Assembly: GCA_018267365.1 (NCBI GenBank)
Contig: JAFDYQ010000019.1
Span: 16,410 to 80,409, forward strand
Length of the DNA stretch: 64,000 nt
Direction of reading: 5' to 3'
From: Bacteroidota bacterium
Lineage (GTDB): Bacteria > Bacteroidota > Bacteroidia > Chitinophagales > LD1
In this document: positions 10,601-18,003 of the stretch, piece by piece
Numbering within the stretch: the stretch's first letter is position 1
How the letters are laid out: each line of letters begins with the position of its first letter
Translations under genes and position numbers: made by a program
Notes under the pieces: model-generated
Databases searched by the model: none
What the model was told of the DNA's origin: nothing
What the model saw: only the letters and a program-made list of their open reading frames with translations

Positions 10601-10929
10601 ATGGATGTACTGCCAGCGATACCATGCTCATACATGTAATGCCATGCGATCCGGAGGAGATATTTGTGGCCAATACTTTCACGCCTAATGGAGATGGCCT
10701 GCATGATAAAGTACTGCTCCACTCACGCACCCTCACACAGCTCGATTACTTCCGCGTGTACAATAGGTGGGGGGCCATCGTATTTGAAGGACATGATGTG
10801 GCCGAAGGGTGGGATGGGATGATCAGCGGCGAGCCTGCGGCCCAGGGTGTGTACCTCTATACCGTGCGCGGCAAATGTGACAGCGGCTATACGCTGGAAA
10901 AGAACGGAACGATCACACTGGTGAGATAA
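7660..10929 (+). CDS. Second PKD-repeat surface protein with T9SS type B C-terminal domain (tandem paralogue)
   Basis: About 1089 residues from the ATG at 7660, chosen because it starts a signal peptide (MKLVTLTCLLFISAISMATG); an open frame extends upstream to a GTG at 7576. The architecture matches the neighbour domain for domain: eight PKD modules (about residues 22-670), Ig-like segments, and a type B sorting domain in the last 94 residues (NTFTPNGDG, RWG, GWDG). Long stretches align without gaps, for example GCSPLLV against GCSPLVV and CDTCGRVP in both, so the pair arose by tandem duplication and has since diverged. A good terminator follows at 10958. Expected role: T9SS cargo anchored at or released from the surface and used in adhesion or gliding. 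Ligand unknown. Confidence 0.88.
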   Translation: MKLVTLTCLLFISAISMATGTASFSCDVTHGCSPLLVHMTDHSTGATTWRWNLGNGNTSTQQNPSATYAAPGIYHVTLVTTIGARTDSATQIIVVNGIPSIDFVASRNTACIGDSIGFSAVISTAGSAPIDHYAWNLGNGTGSSLMNTSYRYSQSGLYDITLVARDTNGCTSSLTKPAYIRIWPSPVANFSVTPAISCGTSQVVTFADQSQGTALSYALAYGDGGTATTANTTHTYSYGRYNSRLTVTSANGCSASAVKGIAVINLGANFRADKQTVCTGEQVTFENLSPMSGTSWLWLFGDGTTSNRQNPTHVYTSTGVFDVKFIIRDGGCTDTIVRPQFITVNTGFAVSFTPDNRRSCDVPFVVHFTSQVSTTAPVTYAWQFNNGHLDSAANPTTTYTVPSTYNVSLTVTDTNGCTVSTAVPGLITAGRPTPKFLCDTATCPGVRVSFVNRSQNASFYYWSFGDGDTAIGQAPSHIFQTSGDYTVRLRAMDSTGCDSTYSVVIHATAPLVDFRASQSFSTCPPLVTTFRSMTNRSGLHFKWSFGDGTTDTASNPTHIYSQPGVYTVSLIATATQGCKDSVVYNNLITVQGPTGHFAVSGNSGCVPLTVSFSGSSSSNVQTVTCDLGNGILHTGAMNFTYTYTDPRVYYPRFVLTDQVGCSIPFDLDSIYAVTSPVLHVRDTSICYGQAVQMTLGTDHYSWTATACDTCGRVPSTTDTVATALLSPSVNTTYTIHASNGLGCSATGTFHVDVKGLQVLPAHDTIRICHGEAAQLGPLPGDSLIWSPSSYISDTTSAAPLSYAPNSMKYNVRAYDVHGCAYSQDIPVKVVQQVRVLITPDTAVCPDASILLHVAAIDSSVQSGVQYHWYASPDLDRTTGQTVTAQMHTGEETFHVVTTSGTCWPDTSAITVHVRGHAHVTLPEQMTVVVNGEIPLHIESGDLTTYHWTVGGAGDLSCSDCMKPTFKPAEDQVVRLTGADQYGCTASDTMLIHVMPCDPEEIFVANTFTPNGDGLHDKVLLHSRTLTQLDYFRVYNRWGAIVFEGHDVAEGWDGMISGEPAAQGVYLYTVRGKCDSGYTLEKNGTITLVR

Positions 10930-10957
10930 AGATTTAAGGGTAACGGGTTTATAAGAG

Positions 10958-10985
10958 GGCTGCCGGAGGGCGGCCTTTTCTTTTT
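10958..10985 (+). terminator. Rho-independent terminator after the PKD genes
   Basis: A 7-bp stem GGCTGCC / GGCGGCC (one G-T wobble) with a 4-nt loop, followed by TTTTCTTTTT. Classical intrinsic terminator 28 bp after the stop codon. Confidence 0.8.
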
Positions 10986-11115
10986 CCCTGCCCCTGGCTG
11001 TCAGAGCCGCACTGTCACAAGCCTTTCATTGTGTTTTTTATGGTAGAAAGTGTAGCTATTTCAGGGATGTGCCGTATAAGAAAGCATTAAGACCCCTGTA
11101 TAAAGTAATATTCAC

Positions 11116-12183
11116 ATGAAAAGAATAAAACCCTTACTGATCCTCCTGATAGTAGCAGCCACCTCCGTGGCCCGTGCTCAGGATGTACACTTCTCGCAGT
11201 TTGCTATGTCGCCTATGATGCTCAATCCTGCACTGTCAGGCTTTAGCTCAGGGGACATCCGCATGTATGCCAACTTTCGTACGCAGTGGAATACTGTAGC
11301 CGGATCCGGAGCCTACCGCACCTTTGCAGGCGGGGTGGATGCCGCGCTGGGCAAAGCGACCAAATATAGCAGCTTTGCAGGCCTGGGTGTCTCTTTCTTC
11401 TCAGATCAGGCCGGTACTGCGGGCTTTCAGACCAATAGGGTAGACCTCACCTTTGCCTATCACTTTGTGCTGAGCAAGCGTCACAATACTTCTTTATCTT
11501 TTGGCATTCAGGGTGCCTTTAATCATAGGGGATTTGACCCAAGCAAGTCCACCTATGATTCCTATTATGATCCCACTACCGGTACTGCCAGCAGCAGCAA
11601 TGGTACACAAGAGCAGTTTACGCGCAATAAGGTTTACTTTGGCGATGTAGGTGTCGGAGCATTCTTCTCTACTACGCTAAAGAAAAGGACTGACCTCTAC
11701 TTTGGCCTCAGCTTCAATCATCTCAACCAGCCTTCCATTTCCTTTTTTGCCACAGGCAATAACAACACTGCTGCAGACAAGCTCTATATGAAGACCACAC
11801 TGCATGGCGGTGTATCTGCCCCCGTGAGTGACAAAGTGTGGATCATTCCCAACTTTTTTGTGATGATACAAGGGCCGGCACAGCAGTATAATATCGGTAC
11901 GCACGTCAAGATGCAGCTCGGCTCAAAAGCCATCAGCAGGACATACCTCACTCTCGGACTGCAGGCACGTATAGCCAAGGGACTCGAGACACCGATGGGC
12001 GATGCGGTGATCGTGCAAACTCGCCTGGACTACAAGGCATTTACACTCGGCCTCTCGTATGACATCAATGTATCAAAACTGCGCACGGCATCTTCTACCT
12101 TTGGCGCACCGGAGGTGGCGCTGATGTATACCATCACCACCAAGCACAAACCACGTGCAGTCTTCTGTCCCTTCATGCTCTGA
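11116..12183 (+). CDS. PorP/SprF-family type IX secretion-associated outer-membrane protein
   Basis: A 355-residue protein with signal peptide (residues 1-22, ending ARAQ) followed by the family signature QDVHFSQF and MLNPALSGF (residues 23-42), diagnostic for PorP/SprF. The remainder is a run of amphipathic beta strands ending in a short hydrophobic C-terminus, as for a 14-stranded FadL-like barrel. PorP/SprF proteins sit in the outer membrane, interact with T9SS components or with type B cargo, and are typically encoded next to the large cargo they serve. Here the gene directly follows two such cargos, so it is probably their dedicated partner. It has its own leader of about 130 bp after the terminator. 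The family call is secure; the pairing is inferred. Confidence 0.9.
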   Translation: MKRIKPLLILLIVAATSVARAQDVHFSQFAMSPMMLNPALSGFSSGDIRMYANFRTQWNTVAGSGAYRTFAGGVDAALGKATKYSSFAGLGVSFFSDQAGTAGFQTNRVDLTFAYHFVLSKRHNTSLSFGIQGAFNHRGFDPSKSTYDSYYDPTTGTASSSNGTQEQFTRNKVYFGDVGVGAFFSTTLKKRTDLYFGLSFNHLNQPSISFFATGNNNTAADKLYMKTTLHGGVSAPVSDKVWIIPNFFVMIQGPAQQYNIGTHVKMQLGSKAISRTYLTLGLQARIAKGLETPMGDAVIVQTRLDYKAFTLGLSYDINVSKLRTASSTFGAPEVALMYTITTKHKPRAVFCPFML

Positions 12184-12345
12184 CCTCCGGTTTGTCACAG
12201 TATTGTCATGGTGTACAAGTTGTTTATTGTGTATCGGATACATAAGCATTACAATTGTATAGTCGCTGCTGCATATTCACTTTCGCAAAAGGAAATTGCA
12301 GCATTTATACCTAGAAAAGGTGATTTTCGTATAAGTTAATTTGTC

Positions 12346-12353
12346 TATGTTTG
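12346..12353 (+). promoter_or_regulatory. Bacteroidota -7 box (TATGTTTG) abutting the NtrC-type gene
   Basis: An exact TAnnTTTG match ending 6 nt before the ATG at 12360. Only a TTT stands at the -33 spacing of 19 bp. Transcription from it would give a leaderless or nearly leaderless mRNA. Confidence 0.4.
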
Positions 12354-12359
12354 TGAGTA

Positions 12360-13685
12360 ATGAATAAAACAGTACTCATCATAGATGATGACAAGGCCCT
12401 CCAGATGCTGCTGGCTCGTATCATCAGCAAGGAGGGTTTTGACGTGCTGACAGCCGGAGATGCGCGGTCAGGACTGAAAGTGCTGGAGAAGGAAAAGGTA
12501 ATGGTGGTGATGAGTGATGTAAACCTGCCCGATGCCAACGGTATAGAGCTGGTGCAGACCATCAAGACCAAGTACCCCTTTACCGAGATCATCGTGATCA
12601 CCGGCTATGGCACCATAGCAGACGGTGTGATGGCTATCAAAAATGGCGCCTTCGACTATCTGGTGAAAGGAGATGACAATACGAAGATCATACCTCTGAT
12701 CAATAAGGCGATAGAAAAGTCACAGCTGCAGGCGCGCATAGACCAGCTGGAAAATAAGATCATAGACAAGTACGGATTTGACAGCATCATAGGTGCCTCC
12801 CCTGCCCTGGAAGCTGCCAAGGGCTTGGCTATGAAAGTAGCTCAGACAGACGCGACTGTACTGCTGCTGGGAGAGACGGGTGCGGGCAAAGAAGTCTTTG
12901 CTCAGGCTATACACTACGCCAGCAAGCGCAAGAATAAACCTTTTGTAGCGGTCAATTGCAGCACTTTTGGCAAAGAACTGCTGGAGAGTGAGCTATTCGG
13001 ACACAAGGCCGGCTCCTTCACCGGTGCTACCAAGGATAAGCAAGGCCTGATGGAGGAGGCCAGCGGAGGTACGATCTTCCTGGATGAGGTGGGAGAGATG
13101 AGCATAGACCTGCAGGCCAAGATGCTGCGCGTACTGGAGACACAGCAGTTTTACAAAGTGGGCGATTCAAAGCCCACTACGGTAGATGTACGCGTGATCA
13201 CTGCTACCAATAGAGACCTGCAAAAGGAAATAGAGAAGGGACTCTTTCGGGCTGATTTATTTTACCGCCTGTCCGTATTCCAGATCACGCTGCCATCTCT
13301 GAGTGAGCGCATACAGGATATAGATCTGCTCACGGAGCATTTCCTGCGCATGTTTGCAGACAAGATGGCCATATCAAAGCCAAAGGTGGGCAGGGCTTTT
13401 CTCGATACGCTGAAAAAGCACAGCTGGAAGGGCAATATCCGTGAGCTGCGCAATGTAATAGAGCGCGCCATCATCCTTTGCGATGGAGAGCTGCGCCCGG
13501 AGTTTCTGCCTATGGAGTTTACCTATCAGGAGAGTGGCACTAACTCTCTGGTGCTGGAAGAGGTGGAGAAGCAGCACATCAAGCGGGTACTCAATATCAC
13601 CAAAGGCAATAAGGCTGAGGCTGCCCGCGTGCTGGATATAGGGCTCAATACGCTCTACAGAAAGATTGAAACATTCAATCTCTGA
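12360..13685 (+). CDS. NtrC-family sigma-54-dependent response regulator (orphan)
   Basis: A 441-residue protein with three domains. The receiver (about residues 3-118) has the acidic pair at D10-D11, phospho-acceptor D53, T81 and K103. The AAA+ domain (about 140-370) has Walker A GETGAGKE at 171-178, Walker [11 protein letters not shown] at 237-246, and the sigma-54 contact loop GSFTGA at 218-223, an Ala-to-Ser variant of the usual GAFTGA. The C-terminus is a Fis-type helix-turn-helix (about 405-441, ending [13 protein letters not shown]). It should activate sigma-54 promoters when phosphorylated. No histidine kinase is adjacent, so its sensor is elsewhere. The start is the first ATG, immediately after a -7 box. 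Targets are unknown. The domain call is secure. Confidence 0.92.
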   Translation: MNKTVLIIDDDKALQMLLARIISKEGFDVLTAGDARSGLKVLEKEKVMVVMSDVNLPDANGIELVQTIKTKYPFTEIIVITGYGTIADGVMAIKNGAFDYLVKGDDNTKIIPLINKAIEKSQLQARIDQLENKIIDKYGFDSIIGASPALEAAKGLAMKVAQTDATVLLLGETGAGKEVFAQAIHYASKRKNKPFVAVNCSTFGKELLESELFGHKAGSFTGATKDKQGLMEEASGGTIFLDEVGEMSIDLQAKMLRVLETQQFYKVGDSKPTTVDVRVITATNRDLQKEIEKGLFRADLFYRLSVFQITLPSLSERIQDIDLLTEHFLRMFADKMAISKPKVGRAFLDTLKKHSWKGNIRELRNVIERAIILCDGELRPEFLPMEFTYQESGTNSLVLEEVEKQHIKRVLNITKGNKAEAARVLDIGLNTLYRKIETFNL

Positions 13686-13701
13686 TTTCTTTGCCGGCAC
13701 C

Positions 13702-13732
13702 ATAAAACATCTGAACAGATTTGCTGTTTTAT
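13702..13732 (+). terminator. Nested palindromic hairpin between the regulator and the ECF sigma gene
   Basis: The 8-bp inverted repeat ATAAAACA (13702-13709) / TGTTTTAT (13725-13732) encloses a smaller palindrome ATCTGAACAGAT (13709-13720), followed by a T-rich run (GATTTTTATC). It could end transcription of the regulator gene or serve as an operator for the sigma operon. The low GC of the outer stem makes the terminator call uncertain. Confidence 0.4.
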
Positions 13733-13776
13733 GATTTTTATCAGTATTTTCAATTCAAGTTCTTCGATCTCATCAT

Positions 13777-14322
13777 TTGCCTACACGTCTGAATATATCT
13801 GAACAAGAACTGGTAGCACGCCTCCAGCGCAATGACCGTGTGGCATATGAGCACCTCTACGACAACTACAGCACGGCGCTCTACGGAGTCATAAACCGCG
13901 TCATAACGGATGAAGAGATGGCCTGTGACGTTCTACAGGAGGCCTTTGTCAAAATCTGGAACAATATACACGGCTATGATGCTGCGAAGGGAAAGCTATT
14001 CACCTGGATGCTCAATATCTGCCGCAATCTGGCTATAGACAAAACGCGATCCAAGGACTACAGCAATAATCAGAAAAACCAGAGTGCGGAAAAATCCGTA
14101 AGTCAGTTAGAACGGATACATACAGAGACTATCAAGCCTGATCAGATAGGACTCCGTGAGGTAGTAGGCCAGTTAGACCCCAACGAACGCTTCCTCATAG
14201 ATCTGATGTACTTCAAGGGATACACACAAGCAGAAATAGCGGAGGAATACAATATGCCACTCGGTACGGTCAAAACCCGTCTCCGCAGTGCTACTATGAA
14301 TTTGCGTAAATTATTTAAATAG
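13777..14322 (+). CDS. ECF-family RNA polymerase sigma factor
   Basis: 181 residues from a TTG start; no in-frame ATG lies nearby, and the conserved region (EQELVARLQRND) begins only nine residues in, so TTG is accepted. Sigma-2 region: residues about 15-95, with AYEHLYDNYSTALYG, the DVLQEAFVKIW helix and the WMLNICRNLAID segment. Sigma-4 region: residues about 125-180, with YFKGYTQAEIAEEY and the helix-turn-helix LGTVKTRLRSA. It is followed 38 bp later by a RskA-type anti-sigma gene, the standard arrangement in which the membrane-bound anti-sigma holds the factor inactive until an envelope or oxidative cue. Target regulon unknown. Confidence 0.9.
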   Translation: MPTRLNISEQELVARLQRNDRVAYEHLYDNYSTALYGVINRVITDEEMACDVLQEAFVKIWNNIHGYDAAKGKLFTWMLNICRNLAIDKTRSKDYSNNQKNQSAEKSVSQLERIHTETIKPDQIGLREVVGQLDPNERFLIDLMYFKGYTQAEIAEEYNMPLGTVKTRLRSATMNLRKLFK

Positions 14323-14360
14323 CTAAGGAAAACAGAAGATAAACGACAAGGATAAATAAG

Positions 14361-15155
14361 GTGGAAACCAGGGAATACATAGAATCAGGAGTGCTCGAGC
14401 TATATGTCTACGATCAGCTGTCGCCGGCTGAGCGCAGGGACGTAGAGGCTATGTGCGCACTGCACCCTGATGTGCGGGCAGAGATGGAGGCTATACAGGC
14501 CAGCATGGACGCCTATGCCACTGCCGGCCCTGTACAGCCGCCTGCGGCGCTGAGGGAGCGTATCCTGTCGCAGCTGGAGCTGACAGAGGCTCCGGAGCCC
14601 CCGGTAGTGAAGATGCCAGCACCACAGCCATCGTATAACTGGATGGCCGCGGCAGCTGCCGTACTACTGCTCGTGAGCCTGAGTATCAACTACTATCAGT
14701 ATGATCAGAATAAGGCGCTAAACGGCCAGGTAGCTCAGCTACAGACAGACCGCAATGTGATGGCAGACAACAATGCCCACCTGACCAAACAGATCAATAT
14801 CGTGACCGCAGACCTGGCCGTACTGAGCAATCCTGCCAATGTGAAGATAGAGCTAGCCGGACTGCCGCTCTCGCCTGCGGCGAAAGCGCTCATCTACTGG
14901 GACCGGCAGCGCAAATCTACCTACATCAATACCACGGGCCTGCCACCGCTGGCCGAGGGAAAGCAATACCAGCTCTGGGCGATAGTAGATGGCAAACCTG
15001 TAGACCTTGGGGTATTGCCTTTGACTCCACAGGAAACTATTCTTGCACAGATGAGAGATGTGTCTGAGCCACAGGCTTTTGCCATCACGATAGAGCCTAA
15101 GGGTGGTAGTGCAGGCCCTACGCTGGATCAGATGATCGTTCTGGGCAAGATGTAA
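14361..15155 (+). CDS. Transmembrane anti-sigma factor (RskA-like)
   Basis: 264 residues from a GTG start. The N-terminal cytosolic segment (residues 1-75, LELYVYDQLSPAERRDVE) is the sigma-binding anti-sigma helix bundle in the Bacteroidota form, without the HxxxCxxC zinc motif. A single membrane helix spans about residues 93-110, followed by a probable coiled coil (116-150) and a periplasmic RskA C-terminal domain (about 158-264, with ALIYWDRQRKSTYINTTGLP and KQYQLWAIVDGKPVDLG). It should sequester the ECF sigma encoded just upstream and release it on regulated proteolysis. Single-pass topology and gene order agree. The inducing signal is not visible. Confidence 0.87.
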   Translation: METREYIESGVLELYVYDQLSPAERRDVEAMCALHPDVRAEMEAIQASMDAYATAGPVQPPAALRERILSQLELTEAPEPPVVKMPAPQPSYNWMAAAAAVLLLVSLSINYYQYDQNKALNGQVAQLQTDRNVMADNNAHLTKQINIVTADLAVLSNPANVKIELAGLPLSPAAKALIYWDRQRKSTYINTTGLPPLAEGKQYQLWAIVDGKPVDLGVLPLTPQETILAQMRDVSEPQAFAITIEPKGGSAGPTLDQMIVLGKM

Positions 15156-15547
15156 CCAAATATTTACGGTGATACGCGGATGACATTTTCTGATAGCAGA
15201 AATATAGAAAGCCCCAGAACATTCCGGCGCCTTTGATTTACTCCCTATGAGATTTCTAGGATGTTTCCAGTCTCTTCCTCAGGAGAAGGTCGTCCCGATC
15301 TGCATAATGGGTTATACTACATCTATCTTGCCTTAAATTTATCCTGTCTATAAGGCGGTGGATAGCTAAAAAGCCAACACAGGCTACCGCTGAATAATAT
15401 CTGAATACCGATATCCCATTTTTTTAACTACATGAGATACTATTCTCGCACCTGCATTGGCACGGATTTTTCTATAGATGCGTTATCAACCTGACTGTAG
15501 CCTGAGCTTTTTGTTTTGAGGCAAGTCGTCCTTGCCTTGATGTGTAA
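15156..15547. other. 392-bp intergenic region with two possible RNA structures
   Basis: No ORF of note. Two structured elements are visible. At 15355-15390, GCGGT pairs with ACCGC around an inner AGCC / GGCT stem-loop (15372-15385). At 15519-15537, AGGCAAG / CTTGCCT forms a 7-bp hairpin with a 5-nt loop, ending 10 nt before the MsrB-like start. Neither matches a riboswitch class I recognise. They could form a structured 5' leader for the downstream gene. Confidence 0.4.
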
Positions 15548-16120
15548 ATGAATATGGTTATGAAGAAGGTTCACATTCCCTTTATGCTTTTGATAGCTGT
15601 GCTGTGCTTTAGTTTCTCGCAGAGCGGACACAATGGTGCCGACTACGATCACAGCAAAAATCCGTACTACTCGCATACCGATAGCCGCCCGCTCAATGTA
15701 GATGACAAGGCCTGGAAGCAAATACTACCACAGGGACTCTACCACCTATCGCGTGAGATGGGTACAGAGCGCGTCTATACCGGAAAGTATTGGGACGACT
15801 ATGAGAAGGGCACCTACTACTGTGCTATCTGTGGTAATCCGCTCTTCAGCTCCGCTAGTAAATATGATAGTCATACGGGGAGGCCGAGCTTCTCTGCTGC
15901 GCTAAAGGATCAGAGCCTGCTGGTACAGAAAGACGAGGATGGCAAGGATAATGAGATAGTCTGCGGGCGCTGCCACTCGCACATGGGCTACCTACTAATG
16001 GATGGACCTACAGCTACCAAGAAACATTATGCGCTGAATGGCGATATCCTGGACTTTGAGGCGGGGAAACCAGGTGAGATAAAGCCATATAATGGCGCCC
16101 AAAATCTGGCCGATAAATAG
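15548..16120 (+). CDS. Exported MsrB-fold (SelR) protein lacking the catalytic cysteine
   Basis: 190 residues with a hydrophobic export signal (residues about 6-25). The SelR/MsrB fold is clear: zinc cysteines at C92, C95 (CAICGNPLF) and C139, C142 (CGRCHSHMG), and the GRPSF and DGP landmarks. However, the residues that carry out methionine-R-sulfoxide reduction are changed. The motif RYCxN reads HYALN, putting Ala162 in place of the catalytic Cys; WPSF reads RPSF; HxGH reads HMGY. No other Cys is available. The protein is therefore probably not a reductase and may have a structural or binding role, for example methionine-sulfoxide recognition. Three in-frame ATGs (15548, 15554, 15560) make the exact start uncertain. 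It converges with the YggS gene with a 2-bp gap. Confidence 0.8.
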   Translation: MNMVMKKVHIPFMLLIAVLCFSFSQSGHNGADYDHSKNPYYSHTDSRPLNVDDKAWKQILPQGLYHLSREMGTERVYTGKYWDDYEKGTYYCAICGNPLFSSASKYDSHTGRPSFSAALKDQSLLVQKDEDGKDNEIVCGRCHSHMGYLLMDGPTATKKHYALNGDILDFEAGKPGEIKPYNGAQNLADK

Positions 16121-16122
16121 GT

Positions 16123-16785
16123 CTATCTGCTGCCAAAAATATCGCTGCCTACGCGTACTAGTGTGGCACCATGCCGTAGGGCTATGTGATAGTCTGAGGA
16201 CATACCCATAGATAGCTCGCAGAAGGAAGGTTGCTCTGCAAAATACTTCTCCCGGAGCTTATCAAAGAGCTTTTTCAGCGAAGCGAATTCTGTATTTATT
16301 TTTTGCTCATTATCTGTATTGGAGGCCATGCCCATGAGGCCGGCGATCCGGATATTCTTTAGCTGCGCGAAAGACGGATCATTTAGTAGGGCAAATACTT
16401 CTTCTTCAGTGAGACCAAATTTTGTCTCCTCGCCGCTAATGTGTATCTGCAGCAGGCATGGGATGATACGATCATGCTTTGCCGCCTGGCGGTCTATTTC
16501 GCTGAGGAGGACGAGAGAATCTACGGAATGGATCATACTGACGTAGGGAGCGATGTATTTGACTTTATTGCTCTGGAGGTGGCCTATGAGGTGCCACTGG
16601 ATGTCGTGAGGTAGTGCTTCGTACTTACTCGTCATCTCTTGTACTTTATTCTCACCAAAGATGCGCTGGCCGAGATCGTAGAGGGTCTGGATATCAGCGG
16701 CGGGCTTGGTCTTGCTCACGGCTACGAGGCGGGCGTGGTGCGGGGCGAGGTCGGCGAGTATCTGGTGGTAGCGGTCGAGATTCAT
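16123..16785 (-). CDS. YggS/PROSC-family pyridoxal 5'-phosphate homeostasis protein
   Basis: 220 residues, near the usual family length. The PLP-binding lysine lies in the signature VAVSKTK (K25), followed by the family motif GQRIFGENKVQEM near residues 39-51, IQWHLIGHLQSNK near 80-92 and a C-terminal LSMGMSSDYHIAL with the phosphate-contacting loop GATLVRVGSDIFG. YggS-type proteins have a TIM-barrel alanine-racemase fold without enzyme activity; they buffer PLP and affect amino-acid and B6 homeostasis in the cytoplasm. It is divergent from the DUF4296 gene with only 34 bp between starts. Confidence 0.93.
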   Translation of the reverse strand: MNLDRYHQILADLAPHHARLVAVSKTKPAADIQTLYDLGQRIFGENKVQEMTSKYEALPHDIQWHLIGHLQSNKVKYIAPYVSMIHSVDSLVLLSEIDRQAAKHDRIIPCLLQIHISGEETKFGLTEEEVFALLNDPSFAQLKNIRIAGLMGMASNTDNEQKINTEFASLKKLFDKLREKYFAEQPSFCELSMGMSSDYHIALRHGATLVRVGSDIFGSR

Positions 16786-16819
16786 TTATTTCCTATTTTC
16801 GGCTGTGCACAAAGGTACG

Positions 16820-17170
16820 ATGAAGCAGGCACTGATAGGCATACTGTTATTGACACTGGTGAGTTGCCATAGCAAGAGTGGCGCTCCGGCACCGGATCAT
16901 CTGATCTCAAAGGACAGCATGATCAGTGTGATGGTGGACATCCATATAGCTGATGCCGTGGGCGACCAGCGCTACGGTACGGACAAGCCAAACCGTGACT
17001 TCACTAATGCGGTCTATGCGCGCATCTACCAAAATCACCACATCACTGCCGATCAGTACAAAACCAGCTTCGCCTACTACGAGGCGCACCCCACGGATAT
17101 GAATAAAATGTATGAGCAGGTGATCACGGAGCTGAGCAAGAAGGAGGCGGATCTGAAGAAGGTGAAGTGA
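16820..17170 (+). CDS. DUF4296-type lipoprotein
   Basis: 116 residues from the ATG at 16820, chosen over a GTG at 16805 because it places a lipoprotein signal (ILLLTLVSC, lipid-modified Cys at about residue 16) correctly at the N-terminus. The mature part holds the helical DUF4296 pattern (ISVMVDIHIADAVG, then YARIYQNHHITADQYKTSFAYY). Such lipoproteins are common in Bacteroidota and have no assigned function. A near-consensus -7 box TATTTTCG lies at 16794-16801. A short hypothetical gene follows after 15 bp. Confidence 0.75.
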   Translation: MKQALIGILLLTLVSCHSKSGAPAPDHLISKDSMISVMVDIHIADAVGDQRYGTDKPNRDFTNAVYARIYQNHHITADQYKTSFAYYEAHPTDMNKMYEQVITELSKKEADLKKVK

Positions 17171-17185
17171 GGAAATAGTTTAGCT

Positions 17186-17842
17186 ATGAAATCGACCCTT
17201 AGTTTTTTGTTAGGGACCTTCGCACTTGTCGCAAGCGGGCAGTCCCTGACCCGTCACTATGAAATTCACCTTAGTAACGGACTTGGTTTAGTCGTAGTGG
17301 ATATTCCAAACCGCTATGATACTATACATCATTGGACCCGTCATGGATGTGCCGGCTACGATGATGCGCAAGTGTACCGTATTCAGTCGTCTGCTAATAA
17401 CATGGAAGAGGAAAACGGTGATTGGGGTGTCAGAGCAAAAGATACTCTCGATGATATTACTATTCTGCACCCGACAGATGCAGGACAACATTCGCGTAAC
17501 ACCTTACCAGTAAATCCATTGTTATTCTCATTTGTCGATACTGTAGGTTTAATGATAGTTAATGGGCAAAAAATGGAGTACTTGTTTGCGACAAAATATG
17601 ATAAAGGTTTTGATACTAGCGGTAAAGCGCCGCTTCGTATGCAACCACCGCCTCACCGTAAATTCAAGAAAGCCGCTTTGCCTCAGAATAGATGGTTTCA
17701 GCAATATGGGCTAGTCAAATTTGGGATAGGACAGGAGCCTGTTACAGTTGAATTTTGCAGGAGAAGTCCTTGTGGTTTGAAAGAGGACTTTATCACGGAA
17801 TGTATGGCGATAATAGGGACTTTGCAGGTAAGGAAACTTTGA
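17186..17842 (+). CDS. Secreted hypothetical protein, AT-rich gene
   Basis: 218 residues starting with a signal peptide (MKSTLSFLLGTFALVASGQ). I do not recognise the family. The mature protein is mixed alpha/beta with several His and Trp residues, a basic stretch near residue 150 (PPHRKFKKAALP), and three or four cysteines (including CRRSPC and TEC near the end) that could form disulfides. Base composition is visibly more AT-rich than the flanking genes, with many A/T-ending codons, suggesting recent acquisition or weak selection. It follows the DUF4296 lipoprotein gene by 15 bp and may be cotranscribed. Confidence 0.6.
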   Translation: MKSTLSFLLGTFALVASGQSLTRHYEIHLSNGLGLVVVDIPNRYDTIHHWTRHGCAGYDDAQVYRIQSSANNMEEENGDWGVRAKDTLDDITILHPTDAGQHSRNTLPVNPLLFSFVDTVGLMIVNGQKMEYLFATKYDKGFDTSGKAPLRMQPPPHRKFKKAALPQNRWFQQYGLVKFGIGQEPVTVEFCRRSPCGLKEDFITECMAIIGTLQVRKL

Positions 17843-17902
17843 CCTCGCAGTTAGACACAAAGTGTGATTTTTGAGTGGAGACGGGTGCTGGATAGTTAGT
17901 AA

Positions 17903-17930
17903 AGATCCTTCGCTGGCGCTCAGGATGACA
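17903..17930. repeat. REP-like imperfect palindrome (ATCCTTCGC...AGGAT)
   Basis: ATCCT (17905-17909) pairs with AGGAT (17922-17926) around an inner CGC / GCG stem. I recall this kind of short element (GATCCTTCGC...CTCAGGATGACA) as dispersed in many Bacteroidota intergenic regions, but copy number in this genome cannot be seen from one window. Confidence 0.4.
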
Positions 17931-18003
17931 ATGGGGGGGAGAATGAGGCGCTATATCATGATGGATGTACTAAGGTGCACATCAATCATAAATCAACAAT
18001 AGA

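Noticed and set aside
4210..10929. Possible CRISPR or DNA satellite array in the PKD genes.
   Set aside because: The periodicity of about 240 bp comes from protein-level PKD repeats that have diverged at DNA level; no short identical repeats with spacers.
15548..16120. Initial call of an active methionine sulfoxide reductase B.
   Set aside because: Catalytic Cys, Trp and one His positions are all replaced, so only the fold is claimed.
17843..18003. Small gene or ncRNA downstream of the 17186 gene.
   Set aside because: Only the REP-like palindrome is visible; no ORF or clear promoter.
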